A DNA stretch of 64,000 bases from Macrotrachela quadricornifera (taxonomy: Eukaryota; Rotifera; Eurotatoria; Philodinida; Philodinidae): the NCBI GenBank assembly GCA_022393335.1, contig JAJEKB010021302.1, positions 346,798-410,797 of the forward strand. Reading direction: 5' to 3'. Both the position numbers and the translations under genes were made by a program. Shown here in pieces: positions 1 through 11,065 of this stretch (position 1 is the stretch's first letter; every line of letters starts with the position of its first letter). The notes beneath the pieces were generated by a model, which was not told the DNA's origin, ran no database searches, and saw only the letters and a list, made by a program, of their open reading frames with translations.

Positions 1-54
1 GGTCAAGACAAGAAAGAATAAGTAACACCTGGATTACAACATAACACTTCGTAA

Positions 55-460
55 AATATGAAAAGGTTCAGCGTACATTGTACAAAACTGTTCATAATTT
101 TGTAAATGATGTATTAGTTCGGTATATCTTTTACGGAGTCATGACTAGTTTCGTACAACGTATGCAGAATTACTAGAGCATTTACGAAACTATGGCTGGC
201 TTCGTAGAATATATAAGAAACGTTTAAATATTATGCGAAACTATCAATAGCTTTGTACAAAGGATACGGAACTACCGAAAGTTCAGTGCATGGTGCATGG
301 AACTCCTAGAGAGTTTCGTAAACAAACTTCAGAACCTTTTGCAATTTTCAGAACTTAAAAAGGTTCTTTATAATAATTACGAAACGATTTGTATGCCACA
401 AAACTTAAAATCGTTTGGTAAAAGCGTGTCAAACCTTTAAAGTTCGGTAGATCTCCTATT
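55..460. repeat. Degenerate short tandem repeats, about 32 bp
   Basis: The stretch repeats a loose motif of the type TTTCGTACAA..ATGCGGAACTAC with a period near 32 bp, clearest at 150-330. Units are strongly diverged, so copy number is approximate. Motifs of the AAAAGGTTC / AAGTTCGG type also occur around 28.9 kb and 31.2 kb, which suggests a transposon-borne repeat. No coding potential is seen. Confidence 0.45.
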
Positions 461-1677
461 TTTTTTCAGTGCAGTAGACCGTACTAAATCCTGGTAGACC
501 CTACTAGAGCGTAGTACTTCTTTATCGATTTTTACAAAACTAATAGATTTTAATGAAGAACCGTGTATTCTATGAAATAAACCTAAAAATAACTAAGATA
601 GGATTATTGATTGAAATATTGATCATAGTTATCATTAAAATGTTGGATTTTTTAATATGAATTTGGAATTACTTTGTAATTCATTTCCTTCATGGTCTTC
701 TCAAAACCGCTGAATACCACATGAAAAAATACCGCGATTTTTAGCGGTTTTGAAATACCATATGAGCGGTCTGTTTCCCGCTGACATGAAAAACCGCTTG
801 AAACCGCGATTTCATCTACCGCCAACGACCGCGATTTTGTGACGAAGTTTTTACCGTGGGTATTTGTTTTATACTGAAGACATCTTCTTGAATCACAAGA
901 TTGTAATAATATGGAAAACAAATATATTCCTTTTTAAATTCAACAGCATATATTTATTCCGAAGGAATGCTAGTTACTTCTAATAACTAAGAAAAAACAA
1001 AATATTTTTGGTAAATTTTTTAATCTTTGAGGGGAAGTCAAAAATGACCCCGGATGCTAATACAGTGTACAATCCCTCCTATTTAAACATACAATAAAAT
1101 AAAATTAATCTTATGTAATTTTAATATATAACTCAAAATAAAAAGTATGACAGCAGATTTTTTCATTAGTATTGTAGCTCATTGATTCATAGATGAAATT
1201 ATTCACATTTAAAGAAACAAATATTGCAGTATTTCAAACAATTGAGTGAGACGGAAAAAAAACTACTAGAATAGTTTCTCGATTCTTATAGATACACAAA
1301 ATGAAACTAAATAAAGCAAATCTTATGAAAGACGGAAAACAAGAGATACTCAATGACTAAACATTTACTAACGTTGCACTCTAAATAACACAGCAATACT
1401 TCTATTTTCCTTCTCTGGCTGGATGATTGACAGTTCCAGGGACACAAAATGTTACTACGTTTTTCTCTCTGATAGTTGACGATGTCAAATATTCATCGAC
1501 ATGTATATATTATTCGAATGAGAGGATGTTGACAGAATTGCTTGATAAATAAACAGATAACTCAGTGGAACGATAACATCGTCGAGCAAAAATATTCCAT
1601 TATAAGCGACATTACAAAATAATCATTCTCTATTGTGTACAGTTTGATAATTGTCGTAGATTTCTAACGCCAAAAAA
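461..1677. other. Gene-free AT-rich region with AACCGCG-type motifs
   Basis: I see no gene here. Positions 690-850 are rich in direct and inverted copies of a short AACCGCGATTT-like motif. The same motif recurs at 45,460-45,680, so both are probably remnants of one repeat family. The remainder is AT-rich; the last few hundred bases should hold the promoter and 5' UTR of the gene starting at 1678, but no defined element is recognisable. Confidence 0.4.
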
Positions 1678-2262
1678 ATGATACTACGATTATTACTTCT
1701 TTTCGTTATCCCTCTTGTTCTTTGTCATACGGCATTAAAATCGTTTTATATTCGTAAAGATTTTTTTAATGGTATCAAACCAGGTGAATTTACAATTTAC
1801 AATCCAACGGATGACATTAAACATTATAGAATTGAATCTCATTATGGATTCGGACACTCAATTGATCTTATTTCGTATCCATCGAAAAAACTTGTAGGTA
1901 AACTCAAATCAAAATTAACATTGTTACTTTACGAAGCCAAACTTGCCATTCTCGATACTCAAACCGAACGATGGATTAATGGAACGATTAATGCAGAATT
2001 TGCAATACTTGACAGTAAATTTACAATTCAGTGGAATGATCGACGTTTGATTATGTTATCTGATGCATTCTCATTAACAACACGTTTCTATGATGAACAA
2101 CAACCGAATGTCATCTTAGCTAAATTTACAAAACGATTCATATCCTATTTCTTAGTCAACAAATTTGATATGGAAATATTTGATAATGATTTACCGGAAG
2201 CTATCTTTCTCTTATGTCTTGCCGTCAAAGATCGTCATAATCGCTCAGAACGAAGAAACTAA
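1678..2262 (+). CDS. Secreted LURP-one-related (LOR / tubby C-like) protein
   Basis: A 194-residue single-exon gene. Residues 1-16 form a hydrophobic signal peptide (MILRLLLLFVIPLVLCH). The rest resembles the LOR / tubby-C-terminal-like fold: alternating short strands, a central 'YEAKLAILD' segment, an 'AEFAILDSKFTIQWNDRR' strand pair, and a C-terminal hydrophobic helix near residues 173-184 (LPEAIFLLCLAVKDRH) that resembles the buried helix of this fold. LOR proteins are normally cytosolic and about 200 residues long; the signal peptide is unusual. One sequon (NGT) is present. The function of animal LOR proteins is poorly defined, so none is assigned. The ATG is preceded by an A-rich context, and an AATAAA lies about 105 bp after the stop. 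Confidence 0.7.
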   Translation: MILRLLLLFVIPLVLCHTALKSFYIRKDFFNGIKPGEFTIYNPTDDIKHYRIESHYGFGHSIDLISYPSKKLVGKLKSKLTLLLYEAKLAILDTQTERWINGTINAEFAILDSKFTIQWNDRRLIMLSDAFSLTTRFYDEQQPNVILAKFTKRFISYFLVNKFDMEIFDNDLPEAIFLLCLAVKDRHNRSERRN

Positions 2263-2367
2263 CATTTGAACCATATTCAATTCAAAATATTGAATATTTT
2301 CTTATGATAAATCATTACTTGATATGGTTTATTTTATAGATTCCCATTTAAATCCTAAATAATTTTA

Positions 2368-2373
2368 AATAAA
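2368..2373 (+). promoter_or_regulatory. Polyadenylation signal of the LOR-like gene
   Basis: AATAAA lies 106 bp downstream of the stop at 2262 in an A/T-rich 3' UTR. It is the first canonical hexamer on the plus strand after the gene. Confidence 0.45.
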
Positions 2374-2440
2374 AGTTAAGCAGTTTATTGAAAATAATCA
2401 AAGTAAAAGAAAAAAAGTAACATTTGCAAATTAAAAGAAT

Positions 2441-2454
2441 TTTATTTATTTATT
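2441..2454 (-). promoter_or_regulatory. Overlapping polyadenylation signals of the minus-strand gene
   Basis: Overlapping AATAAA hexamers on the minus strand lie 20-35 bp beyond the stop codon at 2475. Together with the plus-strand signal at 2368 they mark a tightly convergent pair of genes whose 3' UTRs nearly touch. Confidence 0.5.
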
Positions 2455-2474
2455 AAAATATATAAGATAAATGA

Positions 2475-3766
2475 TTATGTTTGAGGATGAATTGTATTTT
2501 TATGACAATATTTTTTAATCATAAAACCAAGTTTAATTAAATATGGAGTAATGAAACGTAGAGCAACAGTTAAACCTCCATATATAGCTAAAATTCTTGT
2601 AAATATATAAAGAAAATTATGATGTTCTTCATATATATATGAACAATAAATGGGAGAACATTTTTGATAAAATGATTCATAAGATATATTTATATTCCAT
2701 TGTTCAATAAATAATTGATTGACAATATATTCAATAGTTGTATTTAAACTAAACCGACTTGAATATGTTAAATTCATAGCATTTATATACTTTGTTGCAT
2801 TAGAATATTGTCCAAAATAAGTTGCATAATATTGTAATTGATCAATACATGTTTGATTATATAAACATTGAAATGTTGATTGAAATAAGGTTTCAACTAC
2901 TGAACATCCAACATTAAAACCTAACATAGAAAATAATTGTTTATTATCACCAAAACGATAAATTCCACCAGAATAACTACAATCACTTCGTTTAGCACAT
3001 GAACATAAATTATTTGATGATATTGAATTTGTATGAACTGTTGCATTAGTTCTATTATCTGTTACATTCCATTCCCAATTTAATAAATAAGTTGATACAA
3101 AAGAATTTCCATCTGTAATATCTCGTAAAAGTTGTAAAGTACGAGAAAACCTAAAAGGTGTATTTGTTTTAAAATGTTCAATAATAAGATTAATTTTTAT
3201 AAAAAATTCTTTTTCAGATAATATTTGATTATTTACAAATATTTCTTCAAGAAATTTCTCAATAGAATTTTTAATTGTTGTTTTTGAAAGATCACATAAT
3301 GTTGATAATAATCCAAAATATGCAGCACCACGTCCACGAAGATCAGATTTTATTTGAAATCCCCAAAATCCATCACCAAATAAAAAATCTATCCAAATAT
3401 CACTAATAAAATCACTTGAACATATTTGATGAAAACATGTATTTATTTTAATAAATTCTTTATATTCTATTGATATATCATTACATGGACATTCAAGTAT
3501 ATTAGAATATAATATATATAATCTTTCATATTGACTTTGTATAGGTACATTTTCTATTTTAGTTTTTGTTTCAGTTAAAATAATATTAACATTTATTTGA
3601 ATAATTATTATAGTCAATAGAAGAAATATATATAAACGTGTTGAAAATCTTTCATAACGAATTATATTTATATCATTTGTATCACTTTCAAATAGATTTA
3701 ATGAAATAAGTTTATCACGAATTTGTCTTGAAAATAAATTTTTCCAATTATATCTTTGATATTCGT
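2475..3766 (-). CDS. Exon 3 / unit 3 of the three-unit membrane protein
   Basis: It encodes residues 872-1301 of the model. A phase-1 acceptor (TTTATTTTAG) lies just upstream of the EYQRYNWKN segment; the longer open frame reaching 3791 runs through intron sequence and begins with TTG. TM1 follows 'YERFSTR'. The ectodomain contains ECPCNDISIEYKEFI, HQICSSDFI, CSCAKRSDC and CLYNQTC; a C-terminal CSPIYCSYIYEE motif precedes TM2 with its GGL. There is no donor near the end and polyA signals follow, so this is the terminal exon. Nothing in it looks broken. Confidence 0.65.
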
Positions 3767-6700
3767 CTAAAATAAAAAAAAGAATGTACAAAAAATAATA
3801 TTGTAATCGAATTTATTTTATAGTTTGTACAGGGTGTGTAAAAATGTTTTTCCAGGGGGGGGGGGGGAACATCATAATTTCAAATAGTATACATAACTAA
3901 TTTTATACCAAATTAAAGCACGTCGAAAATGGGATTTTCCGATACTAAATTGTAAGAGTTATCAAAACTTTTTGATGTCGAACTTAAGACATTTTATGTT
4001 CTTTTGGCGTAAAAAACTAAGGCTTTAGTGATTCGAAAATGAATTTCAATATTTTCGAATCACTGCCCTAGTCAAACGACTCGTCAAGAGAGTACGACTT
4101 GCCAGCATGAGTACTCACTATTGTACTCATTCTGGCTTTTCTATGTCCATTTACCAAAACATTTATGCATTAACTCTCTCAAAATAGATTGGAGTTATTG
4201 TGTACAGAAAATGAATGTAGTTACATATAAAAATATTTTCATTACTAAAATATATATTTCTCAATTTTTTCATAATTATCGATTCGGTTAATTCCATGAC
4301 TGGTTACTTAATAACGAAAGCGAAACATTTTTTATTAATTCTTTCGTTCTTATATTCAATCAAGCACATGTTCGTTTATAAGTGAACATAGATTGCAGTT
4401 TTATATTATAAATTTAAATTAAAAAAACTTATTTTTAGATTTACAATGCTATCAGACTTTTTTAGATAATCAACGATACTTAATGAATGAGATCGATCGA
4501 TAAGTTTAAATTTTCAAATATTATCAATTTTATTTATATGAAATATGTAGATTTATTCATTTGACAATCTTTATTAGAAAATCTTCTCAACTAAAAATAT
4601 ATATTCTACATATAAATCAACATTGTGCATCTATTTTTATCGAATTTCTTCATCTTTTTTAAAACAACTATTATTTATTTGCATTTTTTCTCGTTGTTGC
4701 TGATATATGTTAATTTTTATTTAGTCTTATACACAAAGTAAACAATTTTTTTTTCGTGTAAAGAACTCAAAAAGCAATAAATAATATCTATAGCTATTTA
4801 ACTATCTATGTAATTTATTTCATAAATGTGTGCTGAATAGTTGTTTTTTATCCTGAATTAGAATAAAATATTTCTGCCACAACAGTACTATACAAAATGT
4901 GCTTATGACTATTGTCACATGAACAAACGAAGTACTCAAAAATATGTGGAAGTACTCATACGATGTACGGAATTTTCTAGCGTGAGTACTTTTCGAGTAC
5001 TACCCTTTGTGTAACTTGACTAGGGTGAAGCCTTAATTTTTTATGCCAAAAGAACATAAAATTTCGTATGTTTGACATCAAATAGTTTTGATAACTCTTA
5101 CAATTTAGTATCAAAAAATCCCATTTTCGACGCGTTTAATTTGGTATAAAATTAGTTTAAATATGGAAACAACGTTTTGACAGAAGCGATTATCTCAATT
5201 GTGTACTGTTCGCGCGTCTTTCAACATCTAGTAATATTATGTACATCAATATATTATGTGCATTTAATTCAAACGAAAGTAAATGATACTCTGTATTTTA
5301 TTATCTGCTGATCACACGTGCTTTTATTATTTTTCCACATATAGAAGAAATTACAAGTAATACAATCTTGATTTTTCTTATAAAATAGTTAATATTGATT
5401 ACGAATATTATCTTCTTATTTTTTTCCCGACATCAAACATATCTGTAGTTCTAATATTAAATCGCTCTAATCAAGTTTACATTTAAAAGCTGTTAACACA
5501 ATCCTTGTCCGATTAAAATGTGAAGTACATTGGAGCTGCATACAGTATAATTCAAGAAATTTCTCAATCCCATATTTCAGTTATAAGCTTCTACCTATGT
5601 CGTGAATACCGGAGCACTTTTAGCGGTAAACTGCAGACTCAGTCAAAATCGATAGAACCGGCAGTTTACCACAGTCTATTATCAATTTCGGTGGTGAATC
5701 GTGGTTCACCGATACGTTTCCGATAAACTATAGAAAACAAAGTGTTACAAAACGAAAAAAATACATATCTATATGTATAATGTTTAGTGTTTGTGTGTTT
5801 CTCTGTGTCAGATGAAAAGTTAAACATTAAAGAAGGCTATATGAAGAAGGGCGTAAGGACTATGATACCAATAGACTATCTAAGGCTATTATATGGAGAT
5901 ACCCATAGATTTTCAATAGCTGTTATTTGAGAGTATCCATAGGCCCTCAACAACTACTATATCAAGGTACTTATAGACTCTCAAAAGCTGTTATATGAAG
6001 CTACTCATAGGTGAACAAGGGCTGTTAAGGTTGAGGGTGCTCATAAATTCGCAAAAATTGTTATACGAGGGTACCCATAGATCTTAAAGGGCTATAAGTC
6101 TATAAGAGGTAGAGAAAAGAGGCTAAAGCTACAGAGGCATAAGGGATAAAACTTTAAACATTTGATCAAAAATTCCAGGAATTACCTGAAATTGGTTTTT
6201 TCTTTGTTTAAAAGTAACATGGTCACTATTGAGACTTATCAACCTAACATTTATTTTTCATATTATTTCTGTACAGTTTTGAACGCTTTTTTCAAATTTA
6301 TGGTTAGATTTTAGATAGTACAAAAGACAAGCGTCAAATCCAAAACCTTTTTTTTTAGTGCTTCATAAATTTCGATTATAGTTTCGAATAGAACAACATA
6401 AACTGAATAAGGTTGATATATTAAGTCCACAAAAAATTGGACTCTTCATCAGGTTAAAATGACATCTTTTATACCATGTCCCAGGATTTGTTGCATATCT
6501 ACTATATGGTACATATGATTAATTCATACCGATGATGAAAGATATTAGTCGTAATATGATACAATGTATGCGAAAGAAGGAGAGGGGTAATTTAACTCAT
6601 TTTCCGTAAGAAGCAAGTATTAATATCAAAGTGATGACAAGGCAGACATTGTTAAGACTTTGTAAAAGTATGAGAGAGGAGGAATGCAAATTTCTACTGT

Positions 6701-9700
6701 TATACACGTAAAAGTTTTTTTTATAGATAGTGTTTTACAAAATGTTGTAATAAAGAATTATTAAAGTAACAGATGGGTCGTAATAAACGGTACAAAATGT
6801 TTTTGTCTTTTTAAACCACTTCCCAATATACTAGCGACCCCGCTTTAAGCTCATACGATAGAGAATTTTCTGCTCTTTCGGTCTGTACATGATTCAGACT
6901 AAAAAATATTTTTGTTTATTTCAAAAACTATGAAAAGTAAAGACGTCCGAAATATTGTACTGCGATTACATGCTAAAGATGTAAACTGCCGCAGAATTAT
7001 GGAACATCTTGGTAGTGAAGTCAGTAAAACAGCAATGAATAGATGGATAAAAATGTTCAAGGAATCCGGTGAAATTAATTTGAAAAGTTCATCTGGTCGA
7101 AACCATTCAAAAAGATCAAAAGATTAATGAAACAAATAAAAAATCATCTTCTTCATACCAAAAAGAGATTGTCAATAAGAAAATTAGCTCAAGTGCATAA
7201 TATGTCACGAAGTATAATGCGACGTTTAATTAAAGAAGATTTGGGATATAAATCATATATCAAACGTGTTGCTCATAAACTCATAGATACACAAAAGAAA
7301 ACACGATATTCATTTGGAATTTGGCCAAGAAAGAATGAAAGAAAACCATTATCAAGAAAAAATTTTTTAGATAAAAACGATTTAATATTGATGAAGTTTA
7401 TAACAGGCAAAATGATAGAATATGAGTTTCAAATCGTGAACAAGCTAATGTTAATGGTGAAATCTATTGAAAAAGATACAATTGATTATCATTGATATAT
7501 CAATCAAGTACTACCAGTAGCATTAGCAGATGGTACAAAATTAATGGAGAAAGAGTTTACTTATCAGCACACACAAAAATGGTGCAAACTCATTTTTGGA
7601 ATTTCTGACCAAAATCACGATGGCCACCTGATTCACTCGGCTTCAATCCTCTCGATTACTCAATATGGTATGAATTATGTGGTCAAGTGAACTGGAGCAA
7701 AATTCAGAATAAAAAACGATAATCGAACAAATTCGAGCTGGTGTAAAAAATCCGAATAGAAATTGTGCGTCACAGTATTAACTCATGAACTAATAGAGTT
7801 TATCGAATGTTACCAAAAAAGATGAATATGTTTTTTAAATAAAATGAATGGTTTTAAAGTGTCTGTCCGGTTTATTACGATCCATCCGTCAGATATGAAT
7901 AGTATCGAAATATTTGTTATTATTAAAAAATTCTTAACTTACGGTTAGTAGTTGTATCATTAACATTATGTACAGACAATCGATGAACTGGTCTAATTTT
8001 GTTGATAAACCAAGAAAATAATCGAACAATCAATGGACTAATTAATCGAAGAATAACATTGAGACCACCAAAAAATCCTATAATTGTAGTAATAATAAAC
8101 ACTATACTACTTCTTTCTTCATATGTATATGTACAATATAATGGACGGCATTTTTGATAAAAATTTTCATATGAAATTGATGTATTCCATTGATCAACCA
8201 TAAGCTCTTGAAGAATTGTTTGAAAAGAAACATTCGGTAGAAATCTACTTGTTAATGTAGAATTAAGTAGTGAAATATTATTTGAAATATTCATTCCAGC
8301 CAAAATAAAACTTTGTTGTAATCCATTAAAACAAGTTTGATTGTACCAACATAGAAGTGATGATTGAAGCACTGAATCCATTATAAAACAACCTATACGT
8401 ATTCCATCAATATCCAAAAAATCATTATCTGGATATGGAATTGTGCATGATGATTTTCTTGAACAAACACAAGTTAAATTATCTTCACGAAGTGTTGTCG
8501 TAAAGGGAATGATTTGTAATGGATTTGTTGAAGATATTTGTAATTGACTAAAATCTAATGTAAAAAGAGCAGCATTTGTTTGACTACCAGTTACATATTG
8601 ATTTGCATGAAGTACTGTTTCTATCATTGATAATGTATATGTAAAATCAATACGTATAGAATTTAAAAATGTATTAATCAGTGATTCAATTTGTGAAATG
8701 AATAATTTACGTGGAATAATTTCATTATTAATTAATGATGTAGAAGAAAAACGACGATTGGCATGAATAAATGTTAAATTTGCTATTTCACAAAATGTTG
8801 CTAACATTTGAAAATAAGATGAAGCAACTAAACGAAAATCACCTATAAGATAACTACCTTTTAAAGTTAAAAGTTGTTTATACCACCATGATTTAATAAA
8901 ATCACTTGTACATAATTGATGATATATTGGATTTATTTCAATAATTTCTTCATAAATTATTGTTATTTCATTACATGGACATTTCAATGTATGTGGATAT
9001 TGTTCTTGTAATTGTTCATAGAATGTTTGACTAGGATATTGAATAGTTTTACTAATTGTTTGAACTGATAAAAGTGTATAGAATAAAAGAATAGTAAGTG
9101 TAAAAATTAAAAATATAATATAGAATCTAGTTGAAAAACGTTCCCTACGTATTCGATTTATATCATGTGAATAACTATTAAAAACATTTAGTTCAATTAT
9201 AGATAATTTTATTTTATTAAACAAATTTCGAAACCATATTTGAATTGATAATCCTAAAAATACAAAGATTTCTTAAAACAATATTTAAAAAAACTCTTTT
9301 TCTTACTTTCTCGTTGTTCAGTTCTTCTATTTTTTAAATATAAGAAAATATTAATTAAATATGGACTAATTAAATGTAATGCAACATTAAGTCCACCAAT
9401 AATTCCTATTATACTTGTAATAACATAAAATACATTAAATCGACGTGAAATAGTATATGTACAATAAATTGGTTTACATTGATTATAATATGATTTAAAA
9501 TTTATTTTATTAGTAAGATTTTCTAAGAAAAGTTCTATAACAAGTTGCTCAATATTTGTTGAAGGTAAAAAACGACTTGATAATGATTTATTAAGTATAG
9601 ATATATTAATAGATTTTGAATATGCTGATAAAAGAATATTAAAACATGATTGATTATAAAAACATTCTAATGATGAAGATAATGTCATTTGTATGGGTAA

Positions 9701-10609
9701 ACAATCAGTAATAAGACCAGGTAATGTTTCATTAGGAAGTAACATTGTAAGATTATATAATCCATATGTTTCCCAAGGTTTATATAAATAAATATTACCA
9801 GGCATAGGACATGATCTATCACTTTGACAATAGCAAATTTTATTTAATCCTGATTGTATATAACGAGTTTGAACTACATTTAAATATTTGAAGATTTCCC
9901 ATCCATTAATTGGTAATAAAGTAATAAAGTTAGTTAATAAACCAGATACGAATCCACTTGCTTGAGTAATTTGATGAATAGCTGTAAGTGATCGAATAAG
10001 AGCATCTGATGCTGTTTGACGTGCTAAATTAATAGTAGTTTGAGTTTGTATTTGCAAAAGATTTTCAGAAAATACTATCGAACTTATCAAAGGTGTATTA
10101 GCAAATCCATTAAATACATCAAAAATTGTATAATTTGCATATTGACAAAGAGATGCAATTAGTTGCCACATTGCACTCATACTTGTTCGAACATCCATTG
10201 GCCAAATAAATGTTGTATTACTAACAAATGCAAAATCAATCCATATTTGAGAAATAAAATCACTTGAACAAACTTGATGAAATGATGGTGTTATTTCAAC
10301 AAATTCATTGTAAAGTATTGAAATTTGTGTACATGGACATTTTAATGTATCTGAATATTGTTGAAGAAGTTTTTCATATTCAATTTGTTTTGGTAATTTA
10401 CTAACTTTCGTTTCAACATGAATACTAAGCGAAGTGTACAATATAATAATGAAGATTGAAATGGAAAAGAGAAACAAAAATAATCGAGTTGAAAGAATTT
10501 CACGACGAATAGTTGATACATCTGTTGATTTGGTATCAAAAAGATTAAGTGTAATTAGTTTTGAACGAAGAAAATTGAATACTGGTTTCACAGAATCAAT
10601 TATACTCAT
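2475..10609 (-). CDS. Three-unit tandem two-TM Cys-rich membrane protein (spliced gene model)
   Basis: Model: exons 10609-9307, 9253-7943 and 3766-2475, 3906 nt in all, an exact multiple of three giving 1301 residues. Intron 1 is 53 bp (GTAAGA...TTTTTAG); intron 2 is 4176 bp (GTAAGT...TATTTTAG). Both are phase 1 and join in frame. Each unit (about 430 residues) has a cytosolic N-terminal stretch, a TM helix after an 'R.ERFSTR'-like motif, a large ectodomain with CPC, HQxCSSDFI, a CxC..C cluster and 'C.YNQ.C' motifs plus many N-glycosylation sequons, then 'C.P.YC.YT' and a second TM region with GGL. Units 2 and 3 have no in-frame ATG before their first TM, which argues against three separate genes. 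I do not recognise the family. Topology (2 TM, Cys-rich loop) recalls DEG/ENaC channels, but that is analogy only. Confidence 0.6.
3826..5186. mobile_element. Non-autonomous TIR / foldback element in intron 2
   Basis: Inverted repeats flank this stretch. Positions 3895-4035 match the reverse complement of about 5030-5158 closely (for example TAATTTTATACCAAATTAAA and TTGTAAGAGTTATCAAAACT). A weaker match extends out to the TGTGTAAAAATG / CTGTCAAAACG ends. A shorter match around CCCTAGTCAA and AGTACTCACG-like motifs continues inward. The left arm carries a small extra hairpin near 4030-4066. No transposase is encoded, and target duplication and exact ends are unclear. It sits about 60 bp from the acceptor of exon 3. 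Confidence 0.6.
5187..6768. other. Intronic gene-free region with a minisatellite
   Basis: No gene is seen. It forms the middle of proposed intron 2 of the three-unit gene. It contains the 34-bp minisatellite at 5830-6110; the rest is AT-rich without recognisable structure. Confidence 0.4.
5830..6110. repeat. 34-bp degenerate minisatellite, copy A
   Basis: About eight diverged units with a 34-bp period, each of the type CTCAA.AGCTGTTATATGA followed by GGTACTCATAGA. The same unit family occurs at 11,530-11,960, 19,880-20,290 and, inverted, at 22,440-22,720. Confidence 0.65.
6769..7893 (+). mobile_element. mariner-type transposon, 1125 bp, inactivated
   Basis: It is bounded by TA on both sides (6767-6768 and 7894-7895). 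Imperfect terminal inverted repeats share GATGG.TCGTAATAAAC. The interior carries a decayed mariner/Tc1-type transposase on the plus strand. Size, TA target and TIR length fit the mariner class. Confidence 0.8.
6912..7830 (+). pseudogene. Decayed mariner/Tc1-type transposase
   Basis: The first open segment (6912-7127) reads as the N-terminal helix-turn-helix: MKSKDVRNIVLRLHAKDV..., then a second HTH-like stretch. The frame then shifts into 7127-7495 (SIRKLAQVHNMSRSIMRRLI, a paired-like HTH). Beyond 7500, shifted frames still show WC..., a WPP.S.....LDYSIWYELC segment (the family's last catalytic-block region) and an SWTNRVYRML-like end. Several frameshifts and stops separate these parts and the middle catalytic block is damaged, so it cannot encode an active enzyme. 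Confidence 0.75.
7943..9253 (-). CDS. Exon 2 / unit 2 of the three-unit membrane protein
   Basis: It encodes residues 435-871. The exon starts after a TATTTTTAG acceptor and reads RLSIQIWFRNLFNKIKL into 'RRERFSTR' and TM1, with no ATG before the TM; the apparent start at 9224 is TTG. The ectodomain has LKCPCNEITIIYEEII, HQLCTSDFI, CVCSRKSSC, CWYNQTC and a final CRPLYCTYTYEE before TM2 with FFGGLNVILRLISP. It ends at a strong donor, CC|GTAAGT, in phase 1. Reading through that donor gives a TAA 18 nt later, so an unspliced product would be a truncated alternative. Confidence 0.65.
9254..9306 (-). other. 53-bp intron joining units 1 and 2
   Basis: GTAAGA...TTTTTAG on the minus strand, phase 1. 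The TAG stop of the unit-1 open frame is the acceptor itself. Splicing joins R-E-(A|GA=R)-L-S in frame with unit 2. The length matches the short-intron class also seen in the hAT transposase (54 bp). Confidence 0.65.
9307..10609 (-). CDS. Exon 1 / unit 1 of the three-unit membrane protein
   Basis: It encodes residues 1-434, starting with ATG in a good context (A at -3). TM1 lies near residues 42-62 after RREILSTR. The ectodomain carries LKCPCTQISILYNEF, HQVCSSDFI, CYCQSDRSC, CFYNQSC and several sequons; CKPIYCTYT precedes TM2 (about 391-425, IIGIIGGLNVALHLISPYL). This is the only one of the three units with its own initiator codon. There are no frame breaks. The family is not recognised; see the gene-level entry. 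Confidence 0.7.
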
Positions 10610-10616
10610 TGTTTAG

Positions 10617-11058
10617 AATCGATCAAAGAATAACTAAAGAAAATATTTTCAATTGAACACATACAGAATTTCAACTACATCTACTAAATGCATCTTCATC
10701 ATCTTTTTGTGATAATGATATAATTAAAACTATTGTCAGCATTCGAAAGAAATAGAAGTCAGTATAATACAAATAATAACTCAAGGAAACGATCAACTAG
10801 TGATATGTGCTTTTCATCAATTGTTAGGAAAACTTAATAGATGTAAGTTTATAAGAAAACTAAGAATTAGACAACTGATTATTAATTATTTCATTGAAAA
10901 TATTTGAGGCAATAAATTCGTTATCTAATGAAATCTTAATGGACAGAATAGCAACTTTCAGCATATAAAATTCAATTTTAGTGTAAATCTCTCTAAAAAA
11001 ATATGATAGCTAAACTGTATAATAGCATGAAACTGAAAGTGACTTTTGTATGAATAAA
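10617..11058. other. Upstream region of the three-unit gene, no gene seen
   Basis: AT-rich DNA between the start of the minus-strand gene and the first MITE. The promoter of the three-unit gene should lie here, but no defined element can be supported. Confidence 0.35.
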
Positions 11059-11065
11059 TACCAGT

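Noticed and set aside
5830..6110. CRISPR-like array
   Set aside because: Units are contiguous 34-bp degenerate tandem copies with no spacers, in a eukaryotic intron.
9254..10609. Unit 1 as a complete single gene ending at the TAG at 9254
   Set aside because: That TAG is part of a good acceptor; the last 17 residues before it (lysine/phenylalanine-rich) have no counterpart in the other units, and a GTAAG donor precedes them. It remains possible as an unspliced isoform.
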